From positions 744,001 to 808,000 of the forward strand of contig NZ_SUKA01000003.1 in the NCBI RefSeq assembly GCF_005049105.1: a stretch of DNA of 64,000 nt, read 5' to 3'. The translations under genes were made by a program, and so were the position numbers. This stretch comes from Sphingobacterium alkalisoli (GTDB lineage Bacteria; Bacteroidota; Bacteroidia; Sphingobacteriales; Sphingobacteriaceae). Shown here one piece after another: positions 1-9,956 of this stretch; position 1 is the first letter of the stretch; each line of letters begins with the position of its first letter. The notes beneath the pieces are model-generated. The model saw only the letters and a program-made list of their open reading frames with translations. It did no database searches and was not told the origin of the DNA.

Positions 1-1650
1 AAAAACCCCTTGGTAATTAATTTTTTCTGAGTTATCGTAACCAACTCGTTCATCAACACTTGCACTATTGAATAAAGCAGACCAAGGATTTGTAGAAAAT
101 GTTTGGGAAACAGTATATCCTTCTGATCTATTTTCATTCTCAGCCAAACGACCCTCAGCACCTAACAAATTAATTAGCTGCTGAAAATGATCTCCCTTAT
201 AGAAACGCAAGTCTGCCCCAACATTAAATGTCCAATATTTTTTCGTATCAAAATTATAATTTGAGACCAAGCCATACCAAAAATGGTTATTTGCTGAAGC
301 CCTTAGTACGCTACCATTATTTCCGTTAGAGATACCATTAGGTAACTGTTCATTTAAACTCGCTAAAGCGTCCCAATTTGTTAATCCATTCTCTAATGAG
401 TAGCCACCCTGAGTAAATCCAGGTCCATTACCTAGTATACCAGTACCACCGCCACGACCTACCGAAGCATACACAACAGTAGACAAGGATGATTTTTCAT
501 TTATTGTCCAATCCCAGTTTAAATTGCTTACTGGTTTATGATAAAAATTCTTTCTTTGAGTTAGCCCCTCTCCTTGGTAATACCCATAATTATAATTCCC
601 TTTTTCTCCCGTTATATCAAAACCCGGATTTCTTGGCGTACCGTTTTGGATGTTTGATACTAAAGGTTTAGAGAAATTTTGATCGTGCCATTGTGGTGCA
701 CCAAAAATCATAAAGTTCAAATTGTGATTTTCATTTGGTTTAAAACCAACAGATACAAAATAATTTTGTCCAGCACCTGCAGTTCCTAACGCATACTTCT
801 TATCTGCTCTCCAGCCGTCAAGTAAGAATGAAACGCCCCATTTACCGATCATTCCTGTATTATAGCCTACAGTAGCTTTTGCATAACCATCATTACCAGT
901 CATCATACGTGCAAATCCGCCTTTTCTTAATTCCGTAGCTTTTGTAACAATATTTACAGTACCCCCTACGGAAGAAATTGCTAATTTTGATGAACCTAAT
1001 CCCCTCTGAACCTGAATGACATTTGCCACATCAGACATCGCAGACCAGTTTGACCAGTACATATTCCCATCTTCCATTCCATTAATTGGTTGCCCGTTGA
1101 GTAAAAAAGCAGTGTTTGACTGATCGAAACCACGAACGAACATCTTCGCATCTCCAAAACCACTCGCTTGATCCGCAATATATACTGAAGGTGTATGTTT
1201 CATTATTTCAGGAAACTCGACATTTCCAACACCTTTCTCCTGAATCTCGAGTAATTTAATAGTTGATACAGCTATAGGAGTTTGTCTATCCTCAGCAATA
1301 TCAATAATACCTTTACCAACCACAATTACTTCTTCTAAATTCTCAGATTCGCTAGGTATCAACACAATGTTTCCAATAGCAGAGGTTGCATCTGTAAACC
1401 TAATTTGGGCAGTGAGGTATCCAATATATTTCACCAATACGACACCACTTGCATCTCCCACGGATAATGTAAAATTACCTCCTGCATCGGTCGACGTCCC
1501 TGCTGATCCGCCTTTTACGGACACAGATGCGCCAGCAATTGGAGAATTACCATCCGTTACAGTTCCTTTAAGCATTCGCTGCGCTACAGAAACATTACAA
1601 ATTAACATCAATACAAATATTGCTGCTAGTTGAGTAAAGATTTTTTTCAT
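1..1650 (-). CDS. TonB-dependent outer-membrane receptor, 3' end off window
   Basis: The first ~550 residues of a TonB-dependent receptor, which imports a ligand across the outer membrane using TonB energy. The start is ATG at 1650. A signal peptide ends near ISVAQ-type residues (NVSVAQ), followed by a carboxypeptidase-like regulatory beta domain (GTVTDGNSPIAGASVSVKGG), then a plug domain with FVRGFDQSNTAFLLNGQPI, MYWSNWSAMSD and GLGSSKLAISSVGGTVNIV, then beta-barrel strands. The stop and C-terminal barrel lie left of base 1. No SusD-like partner, sigma factor or FecR is adjacent on the visible side, so the ligand is unknown. The receptor class is certain; the substrate is not assigned. Confidence 0.93.
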   Translation of the reverse strand, partial: MKKIFTQLAAIFVLMLICNVSVAQRMLKGTVTDGNSPIAGASVSVKGGSAGTSTDAGGNFTLSVGDASGVVLVKYIGYLTAQIRFTDATSAIGNIVLIPSESENLEEVIVVGKGIIDIAEDRQTPIAVSTIKLLEIQEKGVGNVEFPEIMKHTPSVYIADQASGFGDAKMFVRGFDQSNTAFLLNGQPINGMEDGNMYWSNWSAMSDVANVIQVQRGLGSSKLAISSVGGTVNIVTKATELRKGGFARMMTGNDGYAKATVGYNTGMIGKWGVSFLLDGWRADKKYALGTAGAGQNYFVSVGFKPNENHNLNFMIFGAPQWHDQNFSKPLVSNIQNGTPRNPGFDITGEKGNYNYGYYQGEGLTQRKNFYHKPVSNLNWDWTINEKSSLSTVVYASVGRGGGTGILGNGPGFTQGGYSLENGLTNWDALASLNEQLPNGISNGNNGSVLRASANNHFWYGLVSNYNFDTKKYWTFNVGADLRFYKGDHFQQLINLLGAEGRLAENENRSEGYTVSQTFSTNPWSALFNSASVDERVGYDNSEKINYQGVF

Positions 1651-1677
1651 ATTTCTTTTAAATAGTTAAATCGAAAG

Positions 1678-1706
1678 CAAAATTAAGAAGAGATTTTGCA
1701 ATACAA
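1678..1706 (-). promoter_or_regulatory. Bacteroidota-type promoter of the partial TonB receptor
   Basis: Read on the minus strand, TAATTTTG (1685-1678) matches the -7 consensus TAnnTTTG. A TTG at 1706-1704 lies 18 nt upstream, slightly short of the usual 19-20. It sits about 28 bases before the ATG. The rest of the 1651-1939 gap is AT-rich and shows no gene. Confidence 0.5.
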
Positions 1707-1939
1707 GTCACTTAACATAAACTTAATATGAAATTAACCTCGGTTTAAAGCTATATTTTTCAAAAAGAATGTTATTTCGTTTCGGAAATTAAAAAAAACG
1801 ACAATAAAATCTAAAATTCTTACACTTTTATCAGTACAACTACTATAAAATTTAAATTTTAACAAATTTTAACAATTGTGAATTGTGGAAAAGTTTTTTC
1901 AAGAAATTTTAAGTTGGTATCAAATTTTAACACGATGAC

Positions 1940-2581
1940 CTAAATATTACGAAAGTGTTCGACATAATCCAAGGCAACTATTTCTTCGCTAGCCTTCCGT
2001 ATGTTCTTACGATTACCAGTTACCTCATAGATAACCGTTAGATGCTCCCCATTTTTTTCAAGTCCTTTTCGGTTTAATTTTACATGATGTACTAACATGA
2101 AACTTTCAAACTCATCTAAATGCCCTATTTGCATATCTCTAAATGTAACGTGTATCGTCCGTACGTGATATATATCCGCCATATACAACTCCAACCTTTG
2201 GAAAAGAGATAGAATAATAACCATGCAGATGGTGAGAGCTATACCAAATTGAAACTCACCAAACCCCACGATCATGCCTATGGAAGCCATCGTCCAGATT
2301 ACCGCCGCCGTCGTGAGTCCCTGTACGCTAAACTTACCCTGGTATATCACGCCAGCTCCCAAAAAGCCAATACCTGTAATAATATTTGCCGCAATGCGGT
2401 CGTCCGAAATATTACCCATCCTCGATAGCAAGGTGAAAATAGTCGAACCAAAACAGATTAAGATGACCGTTCTAAAACCCGCAGATTTGTTTTTAAATTC
2501 ACGCTCAAACCCAATTATACCCCCACAGAGAATCGAGACTAAGATCGCCTGTATATTATTATCAAAAGTCCAGTCAAACAT
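1940..2581 (-). CDS. MgtC/SapB family membrane protein
   Basis: 213 residues. The N-terminal half has several hydrophobic helices with the family signature (CGGIIGFERE near residues 19-28, then ITGIGFLGAGVIYQGKF). These are the conserved segments of MgtC/SapB proteins, inner-membrane proteins linked to Mg2+ limitation and F-ATPase modulation in some bacteria. The C-terminal ~70 residues form a small soluble domain. The gene follows mutS2 by 11 bases on the same strand, so it is probably the last gene of that operon. Its exact role here cannot be read from sequence; it may be a general MgtC-like protein rather than a virulence factor. Confidence 0.85.
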   Translation of the reverse strand: MFDWTFDNNIQAILVSILCGGIIGFEREFKNKSAGFRTVILICFGSTIFTLLSRMGNISDDRIAANIITGIGFLGAGVIYQGKFSVQGLTTAAVIWTMASIGMIVGFGEFQFGIALTICMVIILSLFQRLELYMADIYHVRTIHVTFRDMQIGHLDEFESFMLVHHVKLNRKGLEKNGEHLTVIYEVTGNRKNIRKASEEIVALDYVEHFRNI

Positions 2582-2592
2582 AAATTTAGAAT

Positions 2593-4974
2593 CTAATTAA
2601 TATAGGCATACGTAATGCCATCTCCTCCCCGGTCGGCATGCTCATCTTCAAACCTATTTACATGACTATATTTTCGCAAATAATCCCGCACGAATTTCCG
2701 CAAAATACCATCACCTTTGCCATGTACTATTTTTAACGTCGGATACCCAATCATCACTGCTCGATCTAGCACCAGTTCTATTTTCTGCAAAGCATCCTCT
2801 GTACGCATACCCCGCACATCAATCTCTGGCTGAAAATCAGCTGCCGAGTCCGTAGAAATATTACTTTGTCGTTTTATGGCCTTTGATTTCTCCTTACTCC
2901 GCAATCTGGTTACCCGGTTCTTCTTTACCACAGTGCGCAGTTCGCCCAATGCAATAATCAAACTGCTACTTTTCGTTATTTCTAAAATTTCTCCCTCTGA
3001 GCCCGAATCTTCGATCCGTACCCAATCTCCTATCTGTAGCTCCACATGCCCAGCATCCACAAGTTTAGGTTTTACAACTTTCTCTTTTAAATCTGACGTA
3101 TGTTTATCCAATTGCTGATTTAATCTCGATCGGATCTCTTTTGTTTTATCTTTATCTGCCTGAACAGATTTTATTTCAGAAATCGTATTCTCGACCAGCT
3201 TATTTGCATCCTTCAATATCGATCTCGCCTCTTCCTTCGCCGTTCGGATAATTTCCTTTTTATTCTCCTCCATATACGCCTGCAAGGACTCGTATTTGGC
3301 TTTCAATTCTTCAACCTCCTTCTCCCGTCGGTTTACAGCCTTCTTGGTATCGTATATCTCTTTTTTATCTCGCTCTAAGTCAACCAATAGCGTATCCACT
3401 TTCTTTTGCTGCACGCCGATTTTCTGTTTTGCAGCCTGGAGGATTTCTTTCGGCAATCCAATTTTTTGTGCAATCTCAAACGCGTACGAACTCCCGGGCT
3501 TACCCGTTTGGAGTATATAAAGCGGTTTCATCTGTTGATTATCGAATAGCATAGAAGCATTTTCCAAACCTTCCGCGTGGCTTGCAAATAATTTTAGATT
3601 TGAATAGTGGGTTGTGATTACCCCCCTTACCTTCTTATTATTCAACTGTTCCAACACCGCTTCTGCAATTGGCCCTCCAAATTGTGGGTCAGTTCCCGTC
3701 CCAAATTCATCGATAAGCACCAATGTACGTGCATTTGCAAAGGCCGCAAAATATTTCATTTTCGACAAGTGAGCGCTGTATGTACTCAGATCACTTTCAA
3801 TAGATTGATCGTCGCCGATATCTGCAAAAATTTGCTTAAATATACCTACCGTAGAAGTCTCATCTGCAGGAATTAAAAGACCGGACTGTAGCATCAACTG
3901 CAATAGTCCGACCGTTTTCATACACACAGACTTTCCCCCTGCATTAGGCCCAGAGACGAGAATAATACGATCTGTAGCATCAATCTTAATATTCAAGGGA
4001 ACGACTGGGTGTTGACTGTCTCTTTTCGCGTTTAAAAAGAGCAAGGGATGTCTGGCATTCACTAGACTCACATCAGCTTCTTTCGACAAAAGGGGCATTA
4101 CCGCGTCTATGTCTATTGCAAATAGCGCCTTAGCGCGCACAAAGTCAAGCTTTGTAAGCAAGCTGTGATAGGCTAGTAAAAGCGGTACGTGCGGTCGTAG
4201 TTCGGTTGTCAAGGCGGTCAGAATCCGGATCACCTCCCGTCGTCGTTCAAACTCTAAATCTCTCACCTTATTATTAAGATGGAACACCTCTTCCGGCTCA
4301 ATATAAGCAGTTTGCCCCGTTGCCGATTCATCATGAATCAGGCCTTTTAATTTACGCTTATTTTCGGCAAGAATAGGTATACAAAACCGTCCATCACGTA
4401 TCGTCAACCCGCCGTCGGCCGTCCAGCCGTTGCTTTGTGCCTGCTTAAAAACCGTATCCAAGCGTTTACGCGCTTCCTGCTCACTTTTTGCAATCTGCTG
4501 GCTTAGATCCAACAGCGCACGCGAAGCATTGTCTTTCATCTTGCCCCGTTCATCCAGCACCATCTCGATCGACCTTAAAATCGACTTTTCTATCGGAAGA
4601 TGTTCAAACAATAATTCGAGATGGGCGTATTGGCCTTCTCTTTCATTGAAGTATCGAATAATGGCATACACCGTACGAAGTGAAAGTAACATTCGGTACA
4701 GTTCCTCTTCCAGCAGAAAACTACCTTCTACCTTTGCCTTTTCTGCTAAAGGCTTAATGGGATAAATATGATCTACAGGTAAAGGTGCGTCATGCTGCAA
4801 GATATTCTTAAACTCTTGTGTTTGACGTAGGAAACGATCTATTTGATCCATCTTTACTTGAGGCTGAATTCGCTCAACCATCACTTTTCCCGCTTCACTC
4901 AGACATTTTTCCTTGATTAAACTTCGAATATCTGTAAAGCCTAACTTGTCTATGGCATTTTGAGGATAAATCAT
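2593..4974 (-). CDS. mutS2: Endonuclease MutS2
   Basis: 793 residues, normal for MutS2. It has the lever/clamp helices of MutS-type ATPases, a Walker A GPNAGGKS near residue 342, and a Walker B LVLIDEFGTGTDP near residue 420. A long coiled coil (K/E-rich, about 510-640) follows, and a C-terminal Smr nuclease domain starts near 715 with EIDVRGMR and the HGKGDGILR motif. MutS2 lacks the mismatch-recognition domain and acts in recombination control or ribosome rescue, not mismatch repair. It starts 5 bases after the stop of the upstream DUF4296 lipoprotein gene, so the two are probably co-transcribed with mgtC downstream. Confidence 0.95.
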   Translation of the reverse strand: MIYPQNAIDKLGFTDIRSLIKEKCLSEAGKVMVERIQPQVKMDQIDRFLRQTQEFKNILQHDAPLPVDHIYPIKPLAEKAKVEGSFLLEEELYRMLLSLRTVYAIIRYFNEREGQYAHLELLFEHLPIEKSILRSIEMVLDERGKMKDNASRALLDLSQQIAKSEQEARKRLDTVFKQAQSNGWTADGGLTIRDGRFCIPILAENKRKLKGLIHDESATGQTAYIEPEEVFHLNNKVRDLEFERRREVIRILTALTTELRPHVPLLLAYHSLLTKLDFVRAKALFAIDIDAVMPLLSKEADVSLVNARHPLLFLNAKRDSQHPVVPLNIKIDATDRIILVSGPNAGGKSVCMKTVGLLQLMLQSGLLIPADETSTVGIFKQIFADIGDDQSIESDLSTYSAHLSKMKYFAAFANARTLVLIDEFGTGTDPQFGGPIAEAVLEQLNNKKVRGVITTHYSNLKLFASHAEGLENASMLFDNQQMKPLYILQTGKPGSSYAFEIAQKIGLPKEILQAAKQKIGVQQKKVDTLLVDLERDKKEIYDTKKAVNRREKEVEELKAKYESLQAYMEENKKEIIRTAKEEARSILKDANKLVENTISEIKSVQADKDKTKEIRSRLNQQLDKHTSDLKEKVVKPKLVDAGHVELQIGDWVRIEDSGSEGEILEITKSSSLIIALGELRTVVKKNRVTRLRSKEKSKAIKRQSNISTDSAADFQPEIDVRGMRTEDALQKIELVLDRAVMIGYPTLKIVHGKGDGILRKFVRDYLRKYSHVNRFEDEHADRGGDGITYAYIN

Positions 4975-4979
4975 ACTGC

Positions 4980-5795
4980 TTATTGTAATTTAGGTCTTTG
5001 TAGCGGCCTCAACGTATTCGGAACAGTGCGCGGAATATTTCTTCCGGTATCCGACAATGGGCGGAGGTTTCCGGAAGGCAGTACCGTTGGCAATTTCTCT
5101 ACTGAAGATGAGTCGATTGGCTTATTTAGATCCACCGAAGGTATTGTATCCGTAGTCGGTATCGGGGGAACTTCCACAACAGGTGCTATATGAACACCGT
5201 ATACTTGGATACCGAGACCGGAATAATCATAAAACATCCTTGCAAATTCAGCATAGGTTATTTCAGTCGTGTCTACTATCACATTAGAAATCAAGTTTTT
5301 CATATCATCCGCATTCTTTTGCAAACGGTATACCCTATTGATACTATCCTGAACGCGAACATTTATAAGTGAATCTTCGACTATGATCTCCCTATTGTAT
5401 CCTTCTAGTTTTTGTTTTACTTTTCCATAAATTCTCTCCGTAAGATCGGGGTCTCCCATGTAATAATTACGGTTTTCGGCAAAAGAAACTGAATCTAACC
5501 CATATTTTTTGAAAACACCCTCATACAATACCGGTAAAACCTTCACTGCACTATCTTTGCTCAACGCAGAAAGGTAGCCATCTATCAGATGTACCTCTGT
5601 CATCAGATCGCTCATTTTGCTTTCCGACAATCTATTGTCAGGCGCCTGCTGACCGCAGGAAACCAATAAAAGGAAATTCATGATTAGCATCACCAACAAC
5701 AACCGTGAAACTGGTCTAAAAGTTCTCGATAACCATTGAAGCCAAACACGACGTAAAAAAAACGAAGATATTATAACAAATAATAAGCGATTCAT
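4980..5795 (-). CDS. DUF4296-type lipoprotein
   Basis: About 271 residues from the ATG at 5795. The reading frame stays open up to 5912, but a longer start would overlap the divergent yggS promoter. A lipobox (FLLLVSCGQQ) marks an exported lipoprotein; an internal start nearer this signal (MLIMNFLLLVSCG) is equally plausible. The body has the DUF4296 pattern (helical, MSDLMTEVHLIDGYLSAL, then FAENRNYYMGDPDLTERIYGKVKQKL), followed by a Pro/Ser/Thr-rich low-complexity tail. Function is unknown. Proteins of this type are common single-copy genes in Bacteroidota. It is first of a probable operon with mutS2 and mgtC. Confidence 0.8.
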   Translation of the reverse strand: MNRLLFVIISSFFLRRVWLQWLSRTFRPVSRLLLVMLIMNFLLLVSCGQQAPDNRLSESKMSDLMTEVHLIDGYLSALSKDSAVKVLPVLYEGVFKKYGLDSVSFAENRNYYMGDPDLTERIYGKVKQKLEGYNREIIVEDSLINVRVQDSINRVYRLQKNADDMKNLISNVIVDTTEITYAEFARMFYDYSGLGIQVYGVHIAPVVEVPPIPTTDTIPSVDLNKPIDSSSVEKLPTVLPSGNLRPLSDTGRNIPRTVPNTLRPLQRPKLQ

Positions 5796-5799
5796 TTTG

Positions 5800-5807
5800 T
5801 AAATTTG
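5800..5807 (+). promoter_or_regulatory. Candidate -7 promoter element for yggS
   Basis: TAAATTTG matches TAnnTTTG and lies about 70 bases upstream of the yggS start at 5877. No TTG is seen at the expected -33 distance, so the call rests on one element. Confidence 0.35.
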
Positions 5808-5876
5808 TACAAAAATACGAAAAGGCATTGTAATCATTGCGTTTACATAGATCATTCCCAAAATATTATTGCATAC

Positions 5877-6566
5877 ATGAGTATAACGACGAATATAGAA
5901 GAAATACGACAAGAACTAGACCCACTAGGTGTGACATTGGTGGCTATTTCTAAAACAAAACCCAATGAGGACATCCTAGAAGCCTACCATGCAGGGCAAC
6001 GAATATTTGGCGAAAATATGGTCCAGGAGCTTGTAGACAAATACGAAGCACTTCCAAAAGACATTGACTGGCATTTAGTAGGCCACCTTCAGACCAATAA
6101 AGTTAAGTACATTGCGCCTTTCATTTCATTAATCCATTCTGTAGATTCCTTCAAATTATTAAAAGAAATCAATAAACATGCCGCTAAAAACAACCGTATC
6201 ATCGACTGTCTTTTGCAGGTGTTTATAGCCGAAGAGGAAACCAAGTATGGATTTGATCATGCCGAATTGATCGAAATGTTTCAAGAAAAGGAATTCCCCG
6301 AACTCAAAAATATACGTATCAGAGGTCTGATGGGCATAGCCACTAATACCGATAAGGAAAAGGAGATTATGGAAGAATTCTACGAATTAAAAATGCTTTT
6401 TGATGGTGTCAAGGTCAGCTATTACCGCAAGGATGATACGTTCGATACGGTTTCAATGGGCATGTCGTCAGACTATAAACTAGCTATCACGCGTGGCAGC
6501 AACATGGTACGTTTAGGTAGCACCATATTTGGAAAGAGAGTCACCAAACATTTTAAAACCGTATAG
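5877..6566 (+). CDS. YggS family PLP homeostasis protein
   Basis: 229 residues. The start at 5877 (MSITTNIEEIRQ) is preferred over the upstream in-frame ATG at 5805 because family members begin here and the upstream part would cover the promoter. The PLP-binding lysine is in VAISKTKP (about residue 28). Other family motifs are RIFGENMVQEL, WHLVGHLQTNK, IRGLMGIATN and SMGMSSDYKLAI, followed by VRLGSTIFGKR. YggS/PLPBP proteins bind pyridoxal phosphate in an alanine-racemase-like barrel and control B6 and amino-acid homeostasis without a known catalytic reaction. The next gene starts immediately after its stop. Confidence 0.95.
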   Translation: MSITTNIEEIRQELDPLGVTLVAISKTKPNEDILEAYHAGQRIFGENMVQELVDKYEALPKDIDWHLVGHLQTNKVKYIAPFISLIHSVDSFKLLKEINKHAAKNNRIIDCLLQVFIAEEETKYGFDHAELIEMFQEKEFPELKNIRIRGLMGIATNTDKEKEIMEEFYELKMLFDGVKVSYYRKDDTFDTVSMGMSSDYKLAITRGSNMVRLGSTIFGKRVTKHFKTV

Positions 6567-7391
6567 ATGGCAATTCAATGGATGCTTCGACTCATCTATC
6601 TATCAATCCCAATTTTTATCTGGTCTTGCGGGGCAGGTAACAATGATAAGTCTATATCAATTGCACATACCGCCCCTTTGTTAAAAGACACCCTATCCTA
6701 TAGTTATGTCGACTTAAAAGAAGTAAGCCCCTATTTCGCGCTCCATAACGATAGCATCGATACGGCATTTTACGCTATACGCTACCCTCAATTTGATGTA
6801 CAGAAATATAATGTAATGTTAAAACCTTATATACTCATTGAAGGGGAAAATACGGCACAAGAAGCCGCAGAAAACTTTATTATTGCCTACAATGAGTTTG
6901 TCGAAGACGAGGCCACGAGACAACTTCAATTTGCTTGGCATCGGGATATTGAATGTACCATTGCAATCAATACTCCCCTCTTCTTTTCCTTGAAAAATAC
7001 GCTCTCCGAATATACCGGAGGAGCACATGGAAATAGTTACGTATTTTGGACCAACTTTGACGTTTTAAAAGCAGAAAAAATTGAACTCCCGGATATATTG
7101 GCAGAAAATAAACACGACGAATTAACACAAATTGCAGAAAAATACTTTAGAAAATCGGAATCTCTCCTAGATACAGCGTCGTTGGATAGCTTATACTTCT
7201 TTAAGGAGGGAAAATTTCAACTCAATGACAATTTTGGTTTCACAGCAAATCATTTTATCCTCTATTACAACGAGTACGAAATAAAACCTTATTCAGAAGG
7301 TACGACGGAAATCCGTATTCCATATGAACAGATAAAAGACTTATTGACTATTCGAGGCAAACAATATCTCGAAAGTATAAACAAAAATTAG
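6567..7391 (+). CDS. RsiV-like DUF4163/DUF3298 lipoprotein
   Basis: 274 residues with an N-terminal signal and lipobox (FIWSCGAG). The middle has LFFSLKNTLSEYTGGAHGNSY, typical of the paired DUF4163/DUF3298 domains seen in RsiV-type proteins and lysozyme-binding relatives. The C-terminus has FILYYNEYEIKPYSEGTTEIRIPYEQI, the usual DUF3298 end. It starts directly after the yggS stop codon with no gap, so it is translationally linked. In Bacteroidota the role of such lipoproteins is unknown. No sigma factor lies nearby, so an anti-sigma role is not supported here. Confidence 0.82.
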   Translation: MAIQWMLRLIYLSIPIFIWSCGAGNNDKSISIAHTAPLLKDTLSYSYVDLKEVSPYFALHNDSIDTAFYAIRYPQFDVQKYNVMLKPYILIEGENTAQEAAENFIIAYNEFVEDEATRQLQFAWHRDIECTIAINTPLFFSLKNTLSEYTGGAHGNSYVFWTNFDVLKAEKIELPDILAENKHDELTQIAEKYFRKSESLLDTASLDSLYFFKEGKFQLNDNFGFTANHFILYYNEYEIKPYSEGTTEIRIPYEQIKDLLTIRGKQYLESINKN

Positions 7392-7421
7392 CATAACACA
7401 ACCTATTATATTTAAGAATTA

Positions 7422-8690
7422 ATGCAAGTATTCAAGTTTGGTGGCGCATCAGTGAAAGATGCAGAAAGTATAAAAAATGTAGCGACTATCATTTCAAAAT
7501 ACAAAGATCAGGAGCTTCTTGTTGTGGTATCCGCTATCGGAAAAACGACCGATAAATTAGAAGAAGTAACTAAAAATTATGTCAACCAATCAGGTGATCC
7601 TTTTGTTTATCTAAATGCAGTTAAAGACAATCATTTCAATATAGTAAAAGAATTATTCGAAACAGAAGACCATCCTGTTTTTGATGAAATTGCTAACTGT
7701 TTTGTTGAAGTAGAATGGATTTTAGAAGAAGAGCCGCAAGATTCCGTTGACTATCTATTCGACCAAATTGTGTCATTGGGCGAAATCCTTTCCTCTAAGA
7801 TATTAGCCGCCTACTGCCAGCTCACGCATATCAACGCAAAATGGGTAGATGCTCGAGATTATATTCTTACCGACAATACCTTTACCGAAGCAAATGTAGA
7901 TTGGGAGAAAACGGAGGATAAAATTCGCCGGGATATTCCCTTTATATTAGATGAACATGTTGTTATTACACAAGGATTTATCGGATCTACTTCTGAAAAC
8001 TTTACCACCACATTAGGCCGGGAGGGATCAGATTATTCGGCAGCGATCTTTGCCTCTTGTTTAAATGTAGAAGACATTACCATCTGGAAAGACGTTCCAG
8101 GTGTACTTAATGCAGATCCCAAATGGTTTGATCAAACCGAATTAATACCCGAGTTATCATATACCGATGCGATCGAGCTCACCTATTATGGGGCAACGGT
8201 TATCCATCCGAAAACCATAAAACCCTTACAGAACAAAAAGATAACGTTAAATGTACGGTCTTTTATCCACCCCGAAGAAACTGGAACTAAAATCCGTACC
8301 ACCAATCAAACTTTACCTGTGCCCTCCTTTATTTTTAAGGTCAATCAGGTATTCGTCAATATTCAACCACGTGATTTTTCGTTCATCGTCGAAGATAATT
8401 TAAGCCATATTTTCAATCTATTCCACCAAAACCGTATCAAAATAAATATGATGCACAATAGTGCCATCAGTTTTTCAGTGAGCATCGATGATACAGGTGA
8501 AAATGTATGGAAATTAATGGAAGATCTTGAAAAACGCTATAAGGTAAGCGTAGCATCAGGGCTAGAGTTAATCACCATTCGCTACTACAATCAACAAACT
8601 TTAGACCGAGTATTAGTAAATAAGGAAATAATTCGCGAACTTAAGGACAGTTACACTTGCCAAATGCTAGTGAAAAATATAGATGAATAA
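7422..8690 (+). CDS. Aspartate kinase, monofunctional
   Basis: 422 residues. The N-terminal kinase motif is FKFGGASVKDA (about 4-14). Further family motifs are LGEILSSKI, the TLGREGSDYSAAI substrate/ATP segment, and VPGVLNADPKWF. The last ~130 residues form the paired ACT regulatory domains. It catalyses ATP + L-aspartate to 4-phospho-aspartate, the entry to lysine, threonine, methionine and diaminopimelate synthesis. No homoserine-dehydrogenase fusion is present. Its 3' end overlaps the next gene by 8 bases, implying translational coupling to a methyltransferase of unrelated pathway. Which end product inhibits it cannot be told from sequence. Confidence 0.93.
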   Translation: MQVFKFGGASVKDAESIKNVATIISKYKDQELLVVVSAIGKTTDKLEEVTKNYVNQSGDPFVYLNAVKDNHFNIVKELFETEDHPVFDEIANCFVEVEWILEEEPQDSVDYLFDQIVSLGEILSSKILAAYCQLTHINAKWVDARDYILTDNTFTEANVDWEKTEDKIRRDIPFILDEHVVITQGFIGSTSENFTTTLGREGSDYSAAIFASCLNVEDITIWKDVPGVLNADPKWFDQTELIPELSYTDAIELTYYGATVIHPKTIKPLQNKKITLNVRSFIHPEETGTKIRTTNQTLPVPSFIFKVNQVFVNIQPRDFSFIVEDNLSHIFNLFHQNRIKINMMHNSAISFSVSIDDTGENVWKLMEDLEKRYKVSVASGLELITIRYYNQQTLDRVLVNKEIIRELKDSYTCQMLVKNIDE

Positions 8691-9867
8691 ACGCATTTTA
8701 GATAAGGACGTACAACAGTTTATCAAAGAGAATAGAGAGAAATCACCTTCTGCTATTGCTTTGAAGAAAAGTCCTTTTCTCGATGTCAGTTCGTCCGAAT
8801 TAGCTACCCAGATCGACGGTTGGCAACGTAGCGTTCGTAAATTGCCCACTTGGGCATTTTCCTCTCCCATTTACTATCCAGATAAAATCAATCTCGAGCA
8901 ATGTTCCTCTGAGCACACCGCTTTAGTAAAACAGACCCTTATCAAAAAAGGGGCACGCGTTGTCGATATCACGGGAGGATTCGGAGTAGACAGCTGTTAC
9001 ATGGCGCAAGAAGCCGAGGTTGTTATTCATTGTGAACTGAATGCCAAGCTATCTGAAATTGTACGGCAGAATGCGATTGAACTCGGAGTTTCCAATCTCA
9101 TATGCATTGCTACAGATGGTGTAGCATATATACACCAGCAGAAAGATGACGCATTGGATTATATCTATATCGACCCGTCCCGCCGGGTGAATCATGCAAA
9201 AGTTTTCCTACTGGAAGACTGTGAACCGAATATTGTAGAATTACAGGATGGATTCCTCAAAAAATCTCATACCATCATCAGTAAACTATCCCCTTTATTA
9301 GACTTAACAGCTGCCATACAAAAATTACGACATATCAAACGCATATATGTGATCAGTGTAGATGGTGACTGCAAAGAGCTATTATTCGTCCAGGAACGTG
9401 ACTATCAAGGCGACGCTGTTGTTTCAACCATACGGATATTTCAGGATCAGTTGCAGAGCCATACATTTACGATACAGGAAGAAAAAGTAACCTTAACCCG
9501 TGCTTCCGATCCATTAACCTATCTTTATGACCCCGATGTATCCATTACCAAAGCCGGTGCATTCAAAACCATAGCCAAACGCTTCGATCTCTATAAGTTA
9601 CATCAGCATACCCATCTTTATACGGCCAACGATATAAAAGATCATTTCCCCGGCCGCATATTCCAGATCCAGCAGGTATACACACTATCCAATTTCAAGA
9701 AAGAAAACAAAATCAGTCAAGCCAATGTCGCTACAAAAAACTTCCCGGTCAAAGTAGAAGATATCCGTAAAAAGTTTAAAATCAAAGATGGCGGAAAAGA
9801 CTTTCTGTATTTCACAACCGATATGACAGGTAATCATATTGTCATACATGGCTACAGAGTACGATAA
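8683..9867 (+). CDS. Class I SAM-dependent methyltransferase with THUMP-like C-terminus
   Basis: 394 residues. An N-terminal helical region ([18 protein letters not shown]) is followed by a Rossmann SAM-binding domain: [17 protein letters not shown] near 95-112, then [25 protein letters not shown] motif (about 165) is reminiscent of the DPPY/DPSR catalytic motifs of RNA/DNA methyltransferases. The C-terminal third matches the THUMP-like domain arrangement common in Bacteroidota. It probably methylates an RNA or protein substrate, but the substrate is unknown. It overlaps the aspartate kinase gene by 8 bases. Confidence 0.85.
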   Translation: MNKRILDKDVQQFIKENREKSPSAIALKKSPFLDVSSSELATQIDGWQRSVRKLPTWAFSSPIYYPDKINLEQCSSEHTALVKQTLIKKGARVVDITGGFGVDSCYMAQEAEVVIHCELNAKLSEIVRQNAIELGVSNLICIATDGVAYIHQQKDDALDYIYIDPSRRVNHAKVFLLEDCEPNIVELQDGFLKKSHTIISKLSPLLDLTAAIQKLRHIKRIYVISVDGDCKELLFVQERDYQGDAVVSTIRIFQDQLQSHTFTIQEEKVTLTRASDPLTYLYDPDVSITKAGAFKTIAKRFDLYKLHQHTHLYTANDIKDHFPGRIFQIQQVYTLSNFKKENKISQANVATKNFPVKVEDIRKKFKIKDGGKDFLYFTTDMTGNHIVIHGYRVR

Positions 9868-9927
9868 AAGACAGTAAAATTACAAAGCCTATACCGATTC
9901 ATTGTATCTTTAAATTATATTTTTTTA

Positions 9928-9943
9928 CTCGCCTCGGGGCGAG
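9928..9943. promoter_or_regulatory. Small hairpin before the luciferase-like gene
   Basis: CTCGCC-TCGG-GGCGAG forms a 6-bp GC stem with a 4-nt loop, 13 bases upstream of the ATG at 9957. It is preceded by a T-run on the plus strand. It could be part of a 5' UTR structure or a terminator read on the minus strand. Role not determined. Confidence 0.35.
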
Positions 9944-9956
9944 ACAATACATACAT

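Noticed and set aside
5796-5912. Long N-terminus for the DUF4296 lipoprotein
   Set aside because: It overlaps the divergent yggS start and promoter and places the signal peptide far from the N-terminus.
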